Source: Hypomyces perniciosus (lineage: Eukaryota > Ascomycota > Sordariomycetes > Hypocreales > Hypocreaceae). From it: DNA of 64,000 bases. The notes below the pieces were generated by a model. It did no database searches, had not been told where the DNA came from, and was given only the letters and a program-made list of their open reading frames with translations. Position numbers and translations under genes: made by a program. Positions 1 to 12,570 of this stretch are shown in pieces. How positions within the stretch are numbered: position 1 is the stretch's first letter; the number at the start of each line of letters is the position of its first letter. Location: NCBI GenBank assembly GCA_008477525.1, contig SPDT01000002.1, positions 2,542,001 to 2,606,000 on the forward strand, read 5' to 3'.

Positions 1-278
1 CTATCAAGCCATCAAACAGACCAGCCGCCCACATGAATGGGATGCCATGGCCCATCTTATTTCACGCTCTTCTGAGCGTATGAGCGAGCAGCTAGCTGGT
101 TTTGAATGAGCCCCCGAAAACTGCATAATGACGAAAAAGTCGCCTCACCTTGAGCTCCTGAAACTCCATAACTCATGTCCTTCGACTTGCCCCTGGGGCA
201 TATGGTCAGAGGTCGCTGAAAAGGGACCTCGGACGAGGGCACGGAAAAGACCTCCCATGTAATCCATGTGTCCCTCCC
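1..278. other. Window edge, no gene seen
   Basis: This stretch has normal genic composition, but I see no reading frame with family resemblance. It lies downstream of the stop codon of the minus-strand SF3a1 gene and probably holds its 3' untranslated region. A gene entering from outside the window cannot be excluded. Confidence 0.4.
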
Positions 279-1926
279 TCACTTCTTACCCGCAAACTTC
301 TGGTGGATTGCTCGAATCTGCTCATCCACATTGACACTTTGCAAGTGACTGATATGTGCTTGACTCTTCCCGTCCAGGTTTCCGTCGAAGCTTTGAGTGG
401 CTGCCTTCTTTCGTCTGGCCTGTTCGTCCTCCGATATTGCCTGGCCGGTAGTAGGGTCGAACACATCGCTTCTCTGGCTGGCCAAACGCTTCAAGTTATT
501 TGCCACATCGGCGTGTGAAATGTTCGATGTCGCGTAGCGAGACTCTGCCTTGGCCTTTTGCTCCTTCCAGCTTGGATCCAAGAGTTCGACTTCACAACAC
601 GGGTCAGTACAATGTCCAAAAGGGGGTCTTGCCCTATCACAAGAACTTACTTCTCATATGAGCCTCGAGCTCATTCATCGGGATTTGCTGCTTGCAGTTG
701 GGGCATAGCGCCATCTGCGTGGTTTGCTTGTTTGCTGCCTTCTGTGCCGCCCGAGGCACATAATTTTCCTTGATCTTCATAGGACCCATACCACCCCCGG
801 CTCCGGAGTGCGCTTGCTGCATACGGGGTTGTGATGCAGCTCTCTCCTGGATGCGTCGCTCGTCTTCTTCATCCTGCCCAGACTGCTGTGGTTGTTGAGG
901 TGGTGGCTGGGGATATGAAGGTTGTTGTGGCGCGTATCCTGTGTGCACAGGAAGTGGGAAAGATTGCTGCGCGGCCGCACCCGAGTGTCCGTTTTCCACG
1001 TAATCCTCCTCGCCCGGCATAGCCTCCTCGATACGCAAGTTGGCACTGATGGATGCGTTGTTTCGGTCCTCTAGAGAGGCATATTGCAGCTCGGCAAGGT
1101 TGGTCGGCGGTGGAAGGTTCGAAGTCTCGTCTGAATCACTGAATGCAATAGTCTCCACGATGACGAAGTCGCCCCAGTCTATCCGTTCAAACTCAGCCTT
1201 TTGCTCTTCTTCCTCCTCCTCCTTCTTCTTCCTCTCTGCCTCTTGGTGTTTGGCATACTCGGCTCTCTGCTTTGCCCGGTTCAAAACAGGATACTTGTCT
1301 TTCACGTTACGCTCCAGCTCGTCTGTTCGCTCTTTCTGCAGCTTTCCACCCTCACCGCCAAGTCCGCTTGCCCTCAGAAGTGCAGTGTACTGATCGACGA
1401 TATGCTGGAAAAAGTTGTGAAAGGTATGGTTCGGGATCAGGAACTGAAATTGGGGGTTTGCTGTTTCGCGTTGGGCCAGCTGTGTCATAAACTGCCGCCC
1501 ATTTTTAGCCACAAACAGAGCTGTCAACCGAATAACATCCAAATCCTTCTGGTTGATGCGAGGCATGCGGGCAGAAAACTGGAAGTCCGGGGGCTTTGGT
1601 GGACCCTTGGGCTTCTCGGCAACCTGCACCGCCGCTTCTCCAACTCGACCAGCCGCGATGTCGGTTCCGCGACCAGCTCTGATCTCGCTCAATCGCCATT
1701 GGTAGAACGCGTGGTAGGCATCTGAGCTGTTCAGGAAGCTGAACTTAGGGTTCTGGCGCTCCTTGTCGCGGATGCGATCCTCAAACACGGCACCGTTTCG
1801 CGCGACGTAGCCGGCGGTCTTCTCGAGGATGTTTCGAATCTCACGCGGCGGTAGGACGACACCAGGGGGAGCCTTGAGATCGTCGAGCGCGTCCGACGCA
1901 TGGCCATTTGTCGCAGTGGCAGCCAT
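279..1926 (-). CDS. Splicing factor 3A subunit 1 (SF3a120/Prp21)
   Basis: Component of the U2 snRNP SF3a complex, needed for prespliceosome assembly in the nucleus. Two exons: 1926-651 and 589-279, with a 61-bp GT-AG intron (590-650) that restores the reading HMR-IELLDPSW typical of the family. The 528-aa product has two SURP/SWAP modules. The first is near residues 20-75 (NGAVFEDRIRDKERQNPKF) and the second near residues 125-185 (NGRQFMTQLAQRE). They are followed by the charged PRP21-like segment ending in the IDWGDFVIVETI motif. The C-terminal part (CPNCKQQIP, then the EQIRAIHQK region) matches the end of SF3A1 before the ubiquitin-like domain of animal proteins, which is absent here as is usual in fungi. 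An in-frame start 13 codons upstream, at 1965, is possible. I prefer 1926 because its MAATA start lies directly before the conserved region. The gene diverges from pmt1. Confidence 0.9.
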
Positions 1927-3141
1927 CTTCGCAATCGAGATAAGCGGCTGCTGATGATTCAGCACAGGACGAAAAGGCTGCGAAAGTGAAGCTGATGCCA
2001 GTCCCGTTGTGGAAATTTCACAGGCTGGCTGGGAGGCGGATGGGAATTGGGCTAATGGCCGGAATTATGTTATCCCACTCCGAGACTTTTCGTTCCGTCT
2101 TCTCGCGCCACCTTCGCGTGTCGAGAATCTGGGGTATTGCAAGTTAATTGACAGTAGTACGAAGTATTAGTACGTACATATTTCTCATGTCTTTTTGCTA
2201 TCAATCAAGAGAAACACAGCAACTATTTATCGAGACACATGTACGGAGTAACAGACCGTGGAATTGAATCTGCCTGAGTTTATGAATCATACGGGGAATT
2301 GTTGCCTGCAGGCTCAACCTCGTCATTGTTCCATTCCATTGGGGCGAATGGATTGAGCACATGTCAATTTGACCATTCAGGGCGCAGTTCCCACGTTTTA
2401 GGACTGGAGTCCGAGTTCCTGTTGGTGCGGCTGAGTTGGAACCAACGCAGAATATTTCGAAAAAATAAAATCTCGTGTTCGTCACAGAGCCAAACAGGAA
2501 CATGTCGTGGATTTTGAATTCCAATGATCATACTCCGTAGTATTTTGTAAACACACTAAAACGTGGCTACAATCACATACATACATACATAGGTAGGTAT
2601 CCTTGCCTGTCAGTTGATTTCATATCGCCGATTTATATCCATTGACAGCCGAAGACAGTGAGTGACCTTCAGCTGAAGCGGAGCCGAGCTAGGTGCTAGG
2701 CAACGAAAATACTACCCGATTTGTCCAACCTATGGCGGTGCATTGTGGCGCCAAGGCCCCGAAACCACCAGTTGAGGCCACTGTAGCTACAATCCGATCC
2801 TAGGAGACGCGCAGCCGAGCAGCTCCAACTCAGTAACCTAGCGTAGCGCAGCTCCTCCTCCTCCCACCCCTTATTCTTTTTCCTATCCCTATCCCTATCA
2901 TCACGACCTCTTTTCTTCCTCCTGTCGTTGTGCTGCGACTCCGGACTAGCGGCCGTCGTCTTTGCCGAAGTAGTTGGCCTGTCCTGTTTTCTCTTTTCTT
3001 CCCTTTGTCGGCTTCTTTCCATGAGGCGTCTTTAATTCTTACCAATCTCCTCTTATTCGGTACACTCTTTTACTGGTATTCCACCACAGGGCGCGCGATT
3101 CCTCCAATCCTTCCCATCTCCTCCCCGTCGATCTCCTCGCC
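1927..3141. promoter_or_regulatory. Divergent intergenic region between SF3a1 and pmt1
   Basis: About 1.2 kb with no supported gene. It should hold both promoters and 5' untranslated leaders. The pmt1-proximal part (about 2850-3140) is rich in pyrimidine runs on the plus strand, as often seen just before fungal start codons. Copies of the short TACGGAGTA/TACTCCGTA motif lie near 2239 and 2531, and a tandem catacatacatac run lies near 2575-2590. A possible 107-codon frame at 2201-2524 (minus) shows no family features. Confidence 0.45.
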
Positions 3142-6100
3142 ATGGCGAAACCGAGCTCGGCGCGGGGCCGAAGTCCCAAGCCTCCTCCGGTTGTCGAAAA
3201 GCAGGCCCCGGCGCCACAAGCCGCATCAACCACCGGCTCCAGCAAGGCGAAGAACAAGGCCAAGAAGAACACCTCGTACAAGTCCGATGGCGTCGAAGAC
3301 AACGATGTTTTCCTCCTTCCTCTGTCTGACTACTATGCGGCCATTGGTGTGACTATCCTGGCCACAGTTGTGCGCCTCTTCAAGATCTATCTGCCCACCA
3401 GTGTTGTCTTCGATGAGGTCCAGTGAGCGTCCCTCGCCAGACCCGATGCCCTTCTTCGTGTCTCGCTGACCACTTACCACCTTCAGCTTCGGTGGCTTCG
3501 CTTCCAAGTATATCAAGGGCAAGTTCTTCATGGATGTCCACCCGCCCCTAGCCAAGATGCTCATTGCCCTCACCGGATGGCTGGCCGGTTTCGACGGCAA
3601 CTTCGATTTCAAGGATATCGGCAAGGACTACCTAGAGCCTGGCGTGCCTTATGTTGCCATGCGCCTGTTCCCTGCTATCTGTGGCGTCTTACTCGCTCCC
3701 TTCATCTTCCTGACCCTCAAGGCTGTTGGATGTCGGACCACAACTGCTACTCTTGGTGCCGGTCTGATCGTCTTTGGTAAGGACCATTCTCCCGTCTCCT
3801 TGCTAGTGGTGTCATTCGGCTTGTTGCTAACCCCAAGCTCAGAGAATGGCCTCCTCACCCAGGCCCGTCTCATCCTCCTCGATTCCCCTCTGGTCGCCGC
3901 TACTGCCTTTACTGCAATGGCTTTCTCCTGCTTTACGAACCAACATGAACTGGGACCCGAAAATGCATTCCAGCTTAGCTGGTGGTTCTGGCTCGCCATG
4001 AGTGGTCTTGGCCTGGGTATCACCGCAAGCATCAAATGGGTCGGCCTCTTCACCATCGCCTGGGTGGGAGCCTTGACCCTGGTGCAGCTGTGGGTGCTCC
4101 TCGGTGACAGCAAGAACGTGTCCCTTGTAAGTCACACCCAGTTTACACCCCTCAGATTACCCGATTGCTGATCGTAAGATAGCGCTTGTGGTTCAAACAC
4201 TTGATGGCGAGAGTCTTCTGTCTCATCATCATCCCCGTCACATTCTATCTTGCCATGTTTGCCATCCACTTCCTCTGCCTGACGAACCCCGGTGAGGGCG
4301 ATGGATTCATGAGCTCCGAGTTCCAGGCCACACTCAACAGCAAGGGCATGAGGGACGTTCCCGCAGATGTCATCATGGGAAGCCGAGTGACCATTCGCCA
4401 CGTCAACACCCAGGGTGGCTACCTTCACTCACATCCTCTCATGTACCCCACCGGTAGCAAGCAGCAGCAGATCACTCTTTACCCCCACAAGGATGAGAAC
4501 AACATTTGGGTCTTGGAGAACCAGACCCAGCCTCTCGGTATCGATGGCCAACCTATCAACGGGACGCATGCCTGGGATACTTTACCTGAGACCCACCACA
4601 TCACTGATGGTGCCGTCCTTAGACTCTATCACAAGCCGACCTTCCGACGCCTGCACTCCCACGATGTCCGACCCCCTGTCACCGAAGCTGACTGGCAAAA
4701 CGAAGTCTCCGCCTACGGTTTCGAGGGCTTTGAGGGTGATGCCAATGACTACTTCCGTGTTGAGATCGTCAAGAAGCAGTCCAAGGGGGCTGTGGCTAAG
4801 CAGCGTCTCCGAACCATCGAGACCAAGTTCAGGCTGGTTCACGTCATGACAGGTTGCGTTCTCTTTTCTCACATGGTGAAGCTTCCCGAGTGGGCCTCGG
4901 AACAGCAGGAGGTGACTTGCGCCCGAGGTGGCAGCTTGCCCAACAGCCTCTGGTACGTCGAGTACAATGAGCACCCTCTACTTGGTGACGACGTCGAGAA
5001 GGTCAACTACGCAAACCCAGGCTTCTTTGGCAAGTTCTGGGAGCTTCACCAGGTTATGTGGAGGACCAACGCTGGCTTGACCGACACCCACGCCTGGGAC
5101 TCGCGCCCTGAGTCATGGCCGATCCTCCGCCGTGGAATTAATTTCTGGGGCAAGCATCATATGCAAGTCTACCTCATTGGCAATCCTATCATCTGGTGGA
5201 CAAGCACCCTGGTCATTGCTGTGTGGGCCATCTTCAAGGGTGTTGCAATCCTTCGATGGCAGCGCGGCTGCAATGACTACGCCAGCCCTACCTTCAAGCG
5301 CTTCGACTATGAGATTGGAACCTCCATCTTGGGCTGGGCCCTCCACTACTTCCCTTTCTATCTCATGAAGCGCCAGCTCTTTCTGCACCACTATTTCCCT
5401 GCCCTCTATTTTGCCATCATCGCCCTGTGCCAGATGTTCGACTACGTGACGGCCAGGATTCCAAGTGCCTTCGGAAATCGCAGCCCTGCGGTCAACCGCG
5501 TTGCCGCTGTATCCTTCCTTGTTCTCACGGGAGCCGTCTTCACACTGTTTGCGCCGCTTGCCTATGGCAGCCCATGGACCAAGGCTGAGTGCAGGCGTGT
5601 CAAGCTGTTCACGACGTGGGATTTTGACTGCAACACTTTCTACGATGACGTAAGTCCTTCCAATACTCTTCCCGAAAGGCGACTTCCACAACGTGGATGA
5701 ATTGAATCGTACGGGCATGGCTTTCTCAGTGCTGTGATCGGGCGATTCTATCAACCGTAGGGAGATGCCATTCAACACACAGTTCAGGCCGCAAGCTGAC
5801 ATCATGTGCCATCTAGTACAAGAGTTACAGCTTGACTGAACTGCCCCCCGTAAGCTTCTCTGACGCCGCGCCCACTTCGCAGCCAGTTGTTGAAGTTCCC
5901 GCCAACAATGCGGAAGATCAGAAGCCTCTCAAGCTGAACCAGCCCGAGCCCATCATCTCTCAAGCTGCTGCCCCCCAAGAGCCCCTGGTTGTCTCAAAGG
6001 AGCAGAAGGTCGAGTACCGCGATCAGGACGGCAACTTGCTGAATGACGAACAGGTGAAGGCTTTGGAGGGCAAGGTCTCGTTTCAGACCAAATACGAGAC

Positions 6101-6356
6101 CAAGACGCGTGTCGTTGATGGTCAGGGAAATGAGATCCCCATGCCCGAAGGCGGTTGGCCTGCACATGTGGCTGGTGGTGGCGTTGCCCCGCCACACCCT
6201 GATGTTGAAGGCGTCGACAAGGAGACGGTTCAGGCGGCGAATGCAGATGTTCCCAAGGATGCTGCCTCCAGCCGCGATGGAGAGAAGGAGGCTGAACAAT
6301 CCAAGGCCAAGCCTGCAAGCGAGGGCAAGGAGGCCACGGTCCAGGATGAGCTGTGA
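3142..6356 (+). CDS. pmt1: Dolichyl-phosphate-mannose:protein O-mannosyltransferase, PMT1 class
   Basis: ER membrane enzyme that transfers mannose from dolichyl phosphate to Ser/Thr of secretory proteins. Five exons: 3142-3422, 3487-3776, 3843-4126, 4183-5649 and 5817-6356, all GT-AG and phase-consistent, giving 953 aa. The first luminal loop carries the catalytic Asp-Glu pair (FDEVHFGGFASKY) and the HPPLAK motif. Several hydrophobic segments follow, then the MIR repeats in exon 4 (HVNTQGGYLHSHP, later HAWDTLPETHH) and further membrane segments. The DFDCNTF motif near the end of exon 4 is typical of the PMT family. A charged tail of about 175 residues (EQKVEYRDQDGNLL and on) follows the last membrane segment. 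The long tail and total length fit the PMT1 class rather than the shorter PMT2/PMT4 classes. That class call rests on length and recalled family features, so a tree is needed to settle it. Confidence 0.93.
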
Positions 6357-7091
6357 GCACAACTGGAGAGGTTGTCGCATACACCATGTGGCGCTGATAC
6401 TCGGCTGGCCCGGACTCTGGAGTGAGTGTCGTAGCCGGAGCCCAACTCTCATCTAAAGCTGGAGCTCCGCCATTTCATCATGCTACGCGTCGCTTGCATC
6501 TCGGCACCACTTGATACCTCGGCGGCTACCGGGTTTTATATTCCCCACCTAATCACATCGAATTGACATGATGACGAGACGGAGTGAGATGAGGCTGGAC
6601 GGATGAGGCCCTGGGGGATGACGGGGAGGCAAAAATCCGTTACTCGATCTCGTTTGAACGAAAAGGAGAAGATAAAATAATGGAAGTGAGAGAGGACTTT
6701 GAGCCAAAAGCATGGTGCCATTTAGGTGGTGTCGGGTGTACACCAGTTCTTCTACAGAGCAGTCTCCTTAATTTGTCCACAAAATATGTAACGTCTTGTC
6801 ATGAGTACATTTTCTCCTTGTGCCAATTGTACTTTTCTTGCCTAGGAGATATCCCATCTTGCGTGCGTCTTGTCTTGTATAAATGCGCTGAATACGAGCC
6901 AAGTGACACAGCCCTTGGCCAACCAAACAGGAGCGCGGGATTTGAAGGCCTGTTGCACAGGTCTTCCACGATTAGGCTCAGGCAGCATTTATTACGAATC
7001 ACTGCGTCATCTTGGGGGCATCATTAAGGAAACAAACAGCACATCCATCACTGCAGTCTATTCCAATCATCAGCGTCATGTGCCTTACACC
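6357..7091. other. Intergenic, no supported gene
   Basis: Region downstream of pmt1, with its probable 3' untranslated part and then unassigned sequence. Short frames occur on both strands, but none has recognisable motifs or plausible splice structure. Base composition is still normal here. The AT-rich block begins about 700 bp further on. Confidence 0.4.
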
Positions 7092-7553
7092 ATGCCTCTC
7101 AACAAACTCCCACCAAGTCTAAGGGCCGAAATTTCGAAGCTCGCCAAGCTATCCAGTATCCAGAGTACTCTATCCCCTGTCGTGCGAGAACTTCCAACCG
7201 CTGCAATACGGCTTGGGGAAGTCCTCGCCAAGGCTACGAATGGGCGGAATGTCATCGAGGACCGGATTCTAGGACTGGATGAGGCGTTTATGTTAGGTGC
7301 TCCAGCTCCAAGGCCTCGTCTGGACACGACGATAGATACTCAGTGGAATACCGATCGTGTGCTTATGTGTGGGAGATGTAGGGGAGTAGGTGGACAGAGA
7401 GGCGGCGGCTTGATGACTGGTGGAGATATGTTGGCGAGTCGATTAGGTGGGAGATGTTTGGCTAGTGATAGACTGAGCCATGGTGGCCAGTCAATGGCAT
7501 TGATGAGGCAGATGTCTTACGGAACTATGAGGCTAGGAGCAGTCAAGACATAA
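7092..7553 (+). CDS. Hypothetical orphan protein, 153 aa
   Basis: An open frame of 153 codons with a good start context (CACCATGCC). The same frame is open upstream to a possible start at 6870 (227 aa), but that extension is unlike coding sequence. The product has an amphipathic N-terminal half (LPPSLRAEISKLAKL, later IEDRILGLDEAF) and a Gly/Arg/Met-rich C-terminal half with a single CGRC. I recognise no family. It ends about 240 bp before base composition falls into the AT-rich block, so it could be a genuine small gene, a truncated one, or chance. Confidence 0.3.
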   Translation: MPLNKLPPSLRAEISKLAKLSSIQSTLSPVVRELPTAAIRLGEVLAKATNGRNVIEDRILGLDEAFMLGAPAPRPRLDTTIDTQWNTDRVLMCGRCRGVGGQRGGGLMTGGDMLASRLGGRCLASDRLSHGGQSMALMRQMSYGTMRLGAVKT

Positions 7554-8156
7554 GAGAAATACCAGGTTTGGAACTGTGCATTTGTTCATTATACACCTCA
7601 CTCATCATATCAAAAAGCTAACAGCGATAACATTTTATAAATAGATCATCATAACGTGCTATGTATCTCTTTCTTTCTTTTATATATTGATATCAAGAAC
7701 TTTGTCCAGTTCCTTCATTGAACATCATTGAACATGCAGTGTCTTTTGTGTTTGGTGCGTTGAGCCGTGCTTAGTCTATAGGGGGTATTTGTTTGTTTGT
7801 TTTATTATTTGCATCCATTAAGTAAGCTAGTTATATAAATCTATATCTAGGCAATAGGATATTAAGAGCTAGTAGCTTAAAGCCACTATTCGCTAAATTT
7901 TAATTTATAAAGGAGAGAGGGTTAATTGTAAAGTGTTAATCTAATTTAATTAAAAAGGGACTATATAAATTTATCTCTTTTATTAGGTTCTAGAAATCTT
8001 TACTTTTTAAAGGTTTAAGTAAATATAAAAAGGGTTTTTTTTTAATAGAATATTTAATAGAAAGGTTTAATTATTTTATATTTTATAAAGTAACTTTATT
8101 CCTTTAACAGTAGTATTACTATAACTATAATAGTATGTACAGTAAAAGCCGAAGAA
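7554..8156. other. Transition into the AT-rich block
   Basis: Sequence changes over roughly 200 bp (about 7620-7830) from normal composition to strongly AT-rich DNA full of TA dinucleotides. No gene or intact repeat end is seen. It may contain diverged transposon sequence that I cannot assign. Confidence 0.5.
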
Positions 8157-8542
8157 TAGCTTCTAGGAAGCTATATATAATGCAGTAATAAAGAAATAAC
8201 TAAGAGTTTACTAGGTAAATAATAAAATAAACAATTAAATTATATTTAATTTAATGGCTAAAAAACTATAAAATATTTAATAATATATAGCTATATAAAC
8301 AGGAAACCATTTTAATTAGATTTTTTAGAATAGCCATTATACCTTTTATATTAAGTCTAGGGTAGGCAAGGTAGCTAGTCCTAGCTTAATTGTTATTGTT
8401 AAAGGTAATAGAAATTTCTTGACTTATATTAAAGTTCCTCTGGAACTTAGTTTTAGCGTTAGGCCTAAATCTGGGTCTAGCTAAATTAAGAAGGTTATTT
8501 AAATACATTGAAATCCTTGCTTTTTAGCCCTCCTTTTTAACA
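8157..8542 (-). repeat. Truncated inverted copy of the 580-bp LTR family
   Basis: Read on the minus strand from 8542, this begins TGTTAAAAAGGAGGGC and follows the LTR seen at 14151, 19955 and 23405, with many C-to-T/G-to-A changes. A central piece of roughly 190 bp (between the GGTTTCCTGTTT and TTTTATAG stretches) is missing. The alignment stops at about 8157 before the LTR 3' end. It is a fragment with no detectable target duplication. Confidence 0.75.
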
Positions 8543-9999
8543 AGTTTATAGATTATAAACTTAATAATAGGGAATTTGATATTATTTGTACTAGCAGGGG
8601 CTTTATTACCTTTAAAGGAATAAATGTAGTTACTTTTAATATCTTTAATAAAAATGATAACTATAAAAAATAATATTATTAAATACTTTATCGGGGGTAA
8701 CTGATATGCCCAACGCACCTGCATTTTTCTTATTAAACTTACTTAAAAAAAGTTAGCTGTTTATTTAAGCAGTTACTGGATTAAGAAAGTATAAGAGTAT
8801 AAAGATATATAGATAGATTTAATTTAATAAACAATAACCTTTTTCCTCCTTTAATATATAACCCTACCTGTAAATATATAGCCGTTAAGGCATATAAAGA
8901 TAACCGTAAATTGCTTTTAGCTGCTGGCATTATAATTAAATAATCCGCAATATCTTTTAAACTTTATATTATTTAATTACTGCTTTATAGGTTTATTAAG
9001 AGCGCGGTCCTTGCGTTTAATACTAGTTATTATATATAAATGTATATATATATTATATATATATTTTAAAGTGCTAATTCCCCTTTAATAAAACTGGTAA
9101 TTAAGATAAAGGGAAATCTTAAAGATTATATATTAAAAAGTAATTATTAAAAGCACTTTTACACTACTATTAAAACCTACTTTTACTTAACTATTAATAA
9201 AATTATAGGCTAGCTTTACTTAATCTTTATATAAATATAAAATAATTAACTAAAGGAAATCGCTTAAAACCCCTTTTATAACTATTTAATATAGATTAAT
9301 ATAATATTTAACTTTAAAAATACAGGTTATTTAATTACAATTTTTAAAAAAATATTAAAATTAATTAATTTAGGTATAATGCACTAAAATATAATAAAAA
9401 AGCAGAACTTTAAGAAACTATTAATTAATAATACCTGCTAATTAAAAGCTAAAATCTTAAAGAAAATTATTAAAAAATTAATCGCTATAGTAAAAGTAAA
9501 TATATAGGTAAAATAGTTAGTATTATATAACTTAAGCCCCTTTAAACTATTAATATACTATTATAACCCTTATTTTATTTATTAGCAGGTAAATTAATAG
9601 GTAAAATAGCTATAAAGGGCTAATAAAGGATATATTAATTATTTAATCTTTTAGTATAGAGACTTTATTTTAATTTTATTAATGTTTTTAACTAGGTTTT
9701 CTTTAATATTTAATAAAAGCGCTATTTTTATTACTTTTATAATCTTTAATATATAGGCTATCTTTATTTATATTAAAGATATTTAAAGAAGATATAAAAA
9801 GGATAATAACTTAATATTTTATAATTAGTATTAATATAAAAAACTATTTTTAAGAGATTAACTGATTTTGTTATTTTAAATAAATAAATACAATTTTTCT
9901 TTTTTACAGAAAAACTCTTTACTTTAGCGGAATATATTACTATAACTCTTTTATTAAAAGAATATATCCTTTTTTAATTTAAAAAAGGAATACTCCTTT
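8543..9999. other. AT-rich DNA, nothing assignable
   Basis: Strongly AT-rich and full of stops on both strands. By position it could contain the 3' end of the minus-strand gypsy element (after its integrase), but I find no motif or LTR that supports this. A short less AT-rich patch occurs near 9000-9015. Confidence 0.4.
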
Positions 10000-10720
10000 A
10001 AAGGCCAGGCATTTAAATTAAATAACTTTAATCTATAGGAAAAAGGATATTTTTTATTAAAGAACTATTCAATTAAAACTTTAATAATTTACTTTAACTT
10101 AAAGTAAAAGAGTTTAAATTATATTAATAACCTCTCTTTACTGAAATATTAAGTATAACCCTTTCTTTAACCCTTTAACCTAAAGAATTATTTAATTATA
10201 TACTTAACCTAATATAAACTATATACTGCGGTTTAATATAATATTATTAAGTATACTATAAAGGCAGTAAATCCTATTAATAAATGCATTAGCCAGCTCT
10301 TTTATTAATAGTAAAGTAATAAATATAAAATAATATATTTTTATAAAGCAGTAAACTACTATTAGTAAATACTTATAGGTAATATTATATTGGTAGGATT
10401 TAGGCAATAGTATAATATAGTTAATAGAGATATTTAACTATATGCAAAACAGGACTAGTAATAGTTAAAGGAAGCCTTATAATAAGGATTATAAAGCCTT
10501 TATTCTAATATACAGTTTATAGGCTTATATAAATACTTTAATGTCTTTTAAGATCTATAGCCACTAGTATATTTAGCTAATAAAGTCTAGAGTTTTAAAC
10601 CTGCCTAGGTATCTAGCTAGGCCGCTTAAATAGTTTTTAAATAGGATTTGTATTTAAAGCTTGTTATTGGGGGGAATAAAAAGCCGCTCTTAGTAGTAAA
10701 TTCTATTATTTATTACTTAG
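10000..10720 (-). pseudogene. Integrase relic of element A
   Basis: The translated relic aligns with the gypsy integrase pattern. A zinc-finger-like start (residues resembling LAGHPGR, here LARYLGR) is followed by the catalytic core. In the core, PKSYQYNITYKYLLIVV stands where families have PKS.GYD.ILVVVDRL, and IKELANAFINRIY matches the usual ITAE.LA.LFI. The 10219-10407 stretch is the longest surviving open piece. Aspartates of the catalytic core have become Asn or Tyr, as expected from G-to-A and C-to-T changes. Confidence 0.72.
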
Positions 10721-11159
10721 CAGTTATTTATTGTAATCTAGAGTTCTCTGTAAAGCTGTTTTAGCTATTAGCAGATATTAGGGTTTTAGAGCGCAGTTAC
10801 TATTTCTTTTACTATAGTATTTTATTTATATACTACTGCAATTAGGTTATCGATTAGTTTATTTTCCGCCAGTATTATTATAGCTATAAAGGCAGCCTTT
10901 ATAGATAGTTTAATATTTAATAAAACTTCTTTTTAGAATATCGCTTAAGCTTTAAGGCTAAAAAAACTCTGCAGTAAGATAGTGTATTGTTTGTTTTTAA
11001 TTTAGTTGTTAAAAGGGTCTGATTTCGCAGGCCTATTTTTTACTTTTCTACTTAAAGTATTAGGCTTTATAGCTTTAAAGCCAGGTTAGTAGATAATATA
11101 AAAGTTAAAGCTAAAAAGGAATTCAGACTATTAGATTTACTGCTAGTTTAAAGCTTTTA

Positions 11160-11430
11160 TTAAAGTAAAGTATTTAAGGTTTTTATAGTCTATAATAACA
11201 TTAAACTCTTATAAGCTTTATAATTCTAGGCGCTACTTTTCTATTACTTTAATAATAGCTAAAAGCTTTTTATTATAAATTTTATAGTTATATTTTTAAG
11301 CGTTATACTTTATAGAACAAAATATAATAAAGTATAAAATACCCTCTTTATTATATTATAATAGGATACCGCCTAATACTTAGTTAAAGGCATTAGTTTT
11401 AAAGACTATTTACTTATTATAGTTAAAAAA
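11160..11430 (-). pseudogene. RNase H relic of element A
   Basis: The minus-strand translation reads as a degraded Ty3/gypsy RNase H. The segment NYKIYNKKLLAIIKV corresponds to the family pattern NYEIYDKELLAII, and VIIDYKNLKYF to VLSDHKNLEYF. The acidic residues are changed to Lys or Asn and several stops interrupt the frame. It lies directly downstream of the RT relic, in the normal pol order. Confidence 0.75.
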
Positions 11431-11779
11431 GGCCAGGACTAAAGCTAATTTAAATATATATTTAATTAAATTAAAGGCTTTTTACTATTTCTTTCCTTAA
11501 GTATATAGTTAATCCTTCTTTAAAAGCTTATTTAATAGTATAGCTATTTTAAAGTATTTTTAAATAAAATAGCAATAAAAATTTATAAAGCCAGGGAACT
11601 TTTATAAATCCTTTACTCCTTTAAATAATTGCTAGTTTAATATAGCCTTAACTTTCTTAAAATCTATTTCCAGTCCCTTTAAAGTAATAATTAAGTTAAA
11701 GTATTTTATCTTTATTATTTTAAACTTATATTTAATAATATTAATCTAAAAGCTAGCGTTTTAAAGGCAGGCTACCACT

Positions 11780-12240
11780 TTATATATATATTTTCAATAC
11801 TCCTTTTAATATAATAAATATATAAAGATATTGTTAAAGTATATTATATAGATATAGTTAAAGAAGTTATAAAAAGTATAGTTAATATAGTATTAAAATA
11901 TAACAGGTGCATTATAAAGGCTAAAAAGTATAATTAATGTTTTAAAAAGGCTAAACCTTATAATAAATGCCGTTTTCTATATATCCCCTTTAACGATATA
12001 AAGGTTATTAAATGCAGCAATAATATTAAGTTTTATATATACCTTTATATAACTTAAAGTATTAAAGGTTTCCTAGATTAATAGTAATAGGTATTAATTC
12101 TTAATAGTAATATTATTTAACCTTTAGTAATCTTAATAAATATAAATACTACCTCCTAGTTTTATAGTTAAAAGGAAAAGAGCAGCGCATTATACTTGCA
12201 ATTTACAGATAAATCCTTTTACTAAGTTATTATTTAATTA
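11780..12240 (-). pseudogene. Reverse transcriptase relic of element A
   Basis: On the minus strand, the pattern LNNITIKN, KLNIIAAFN, KTAFIIRFSLF, NAPVIF and IYFNNIFIY follows the RT consensus (LNAITIKN, KLDIIAAFN, KTAFRTRYGLF, NAPATF, YLDDILIY) almost residue for residue apart from stops. The active-site Asp-Asp pair is Asn-Asn (11830-11835). This identifies a Ty3/gypsy RT clearly despite heavy mutation. Confidence 0.82.
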
Positions 12241-12570
12241 TTTTTTTATTACCTGTAATTTATTAAATAAAAATAGCCTATTCTTTTAATATAGCAGGTC
12301 TTTTCTTAGCAGTATCTTAATTTTATAATCCCAGGCCTATTATAGGGGAAGCTTATTTACTATTTTTAGCAGGAAGGCATTATATAAATTATATAGCCAA
12401 GATAGCAGTTTTTTTTAAAATATCTGGCTTATTAAGCTTAAGTTTCCCTACTATAAATTTTTTAATATTAGCAGCTATAATCTTTTTTAATTATACTAGG
12501 GAGTAATATTTATTAATAAAGTTATATATTTCTTTAAATAATACTATTTTTACTTTAATACAGTCTCTTT

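Larger units (their letters stand above)
10000..12570 (-). mobile_element. Old Ty3/gypsy retrotransposon (element A), RT to integrase part
   Basis: On the minus strand, conceptual translation (with many stops) follows the Ty3/gypsy pol order: reverse transcriptase (about 12240-11780), RNase H (about 11430-11160), linker, then integrase (about 10720-10000). The plus-strand chromovirus has inserted at 12571, so the upstream part of element A continues at 18581 and beyond. No LTRs were recognised. All coding capacity is destroyed by RIP-type changes. Confidence 0.8.

Noticed and set aside
2201..2524. 107-codon minus-strand frame between SF3a1 and pmt1
   Set aside because: No domain, no plausible context; it overlaps dispersed promoter motifs and looks like chance.
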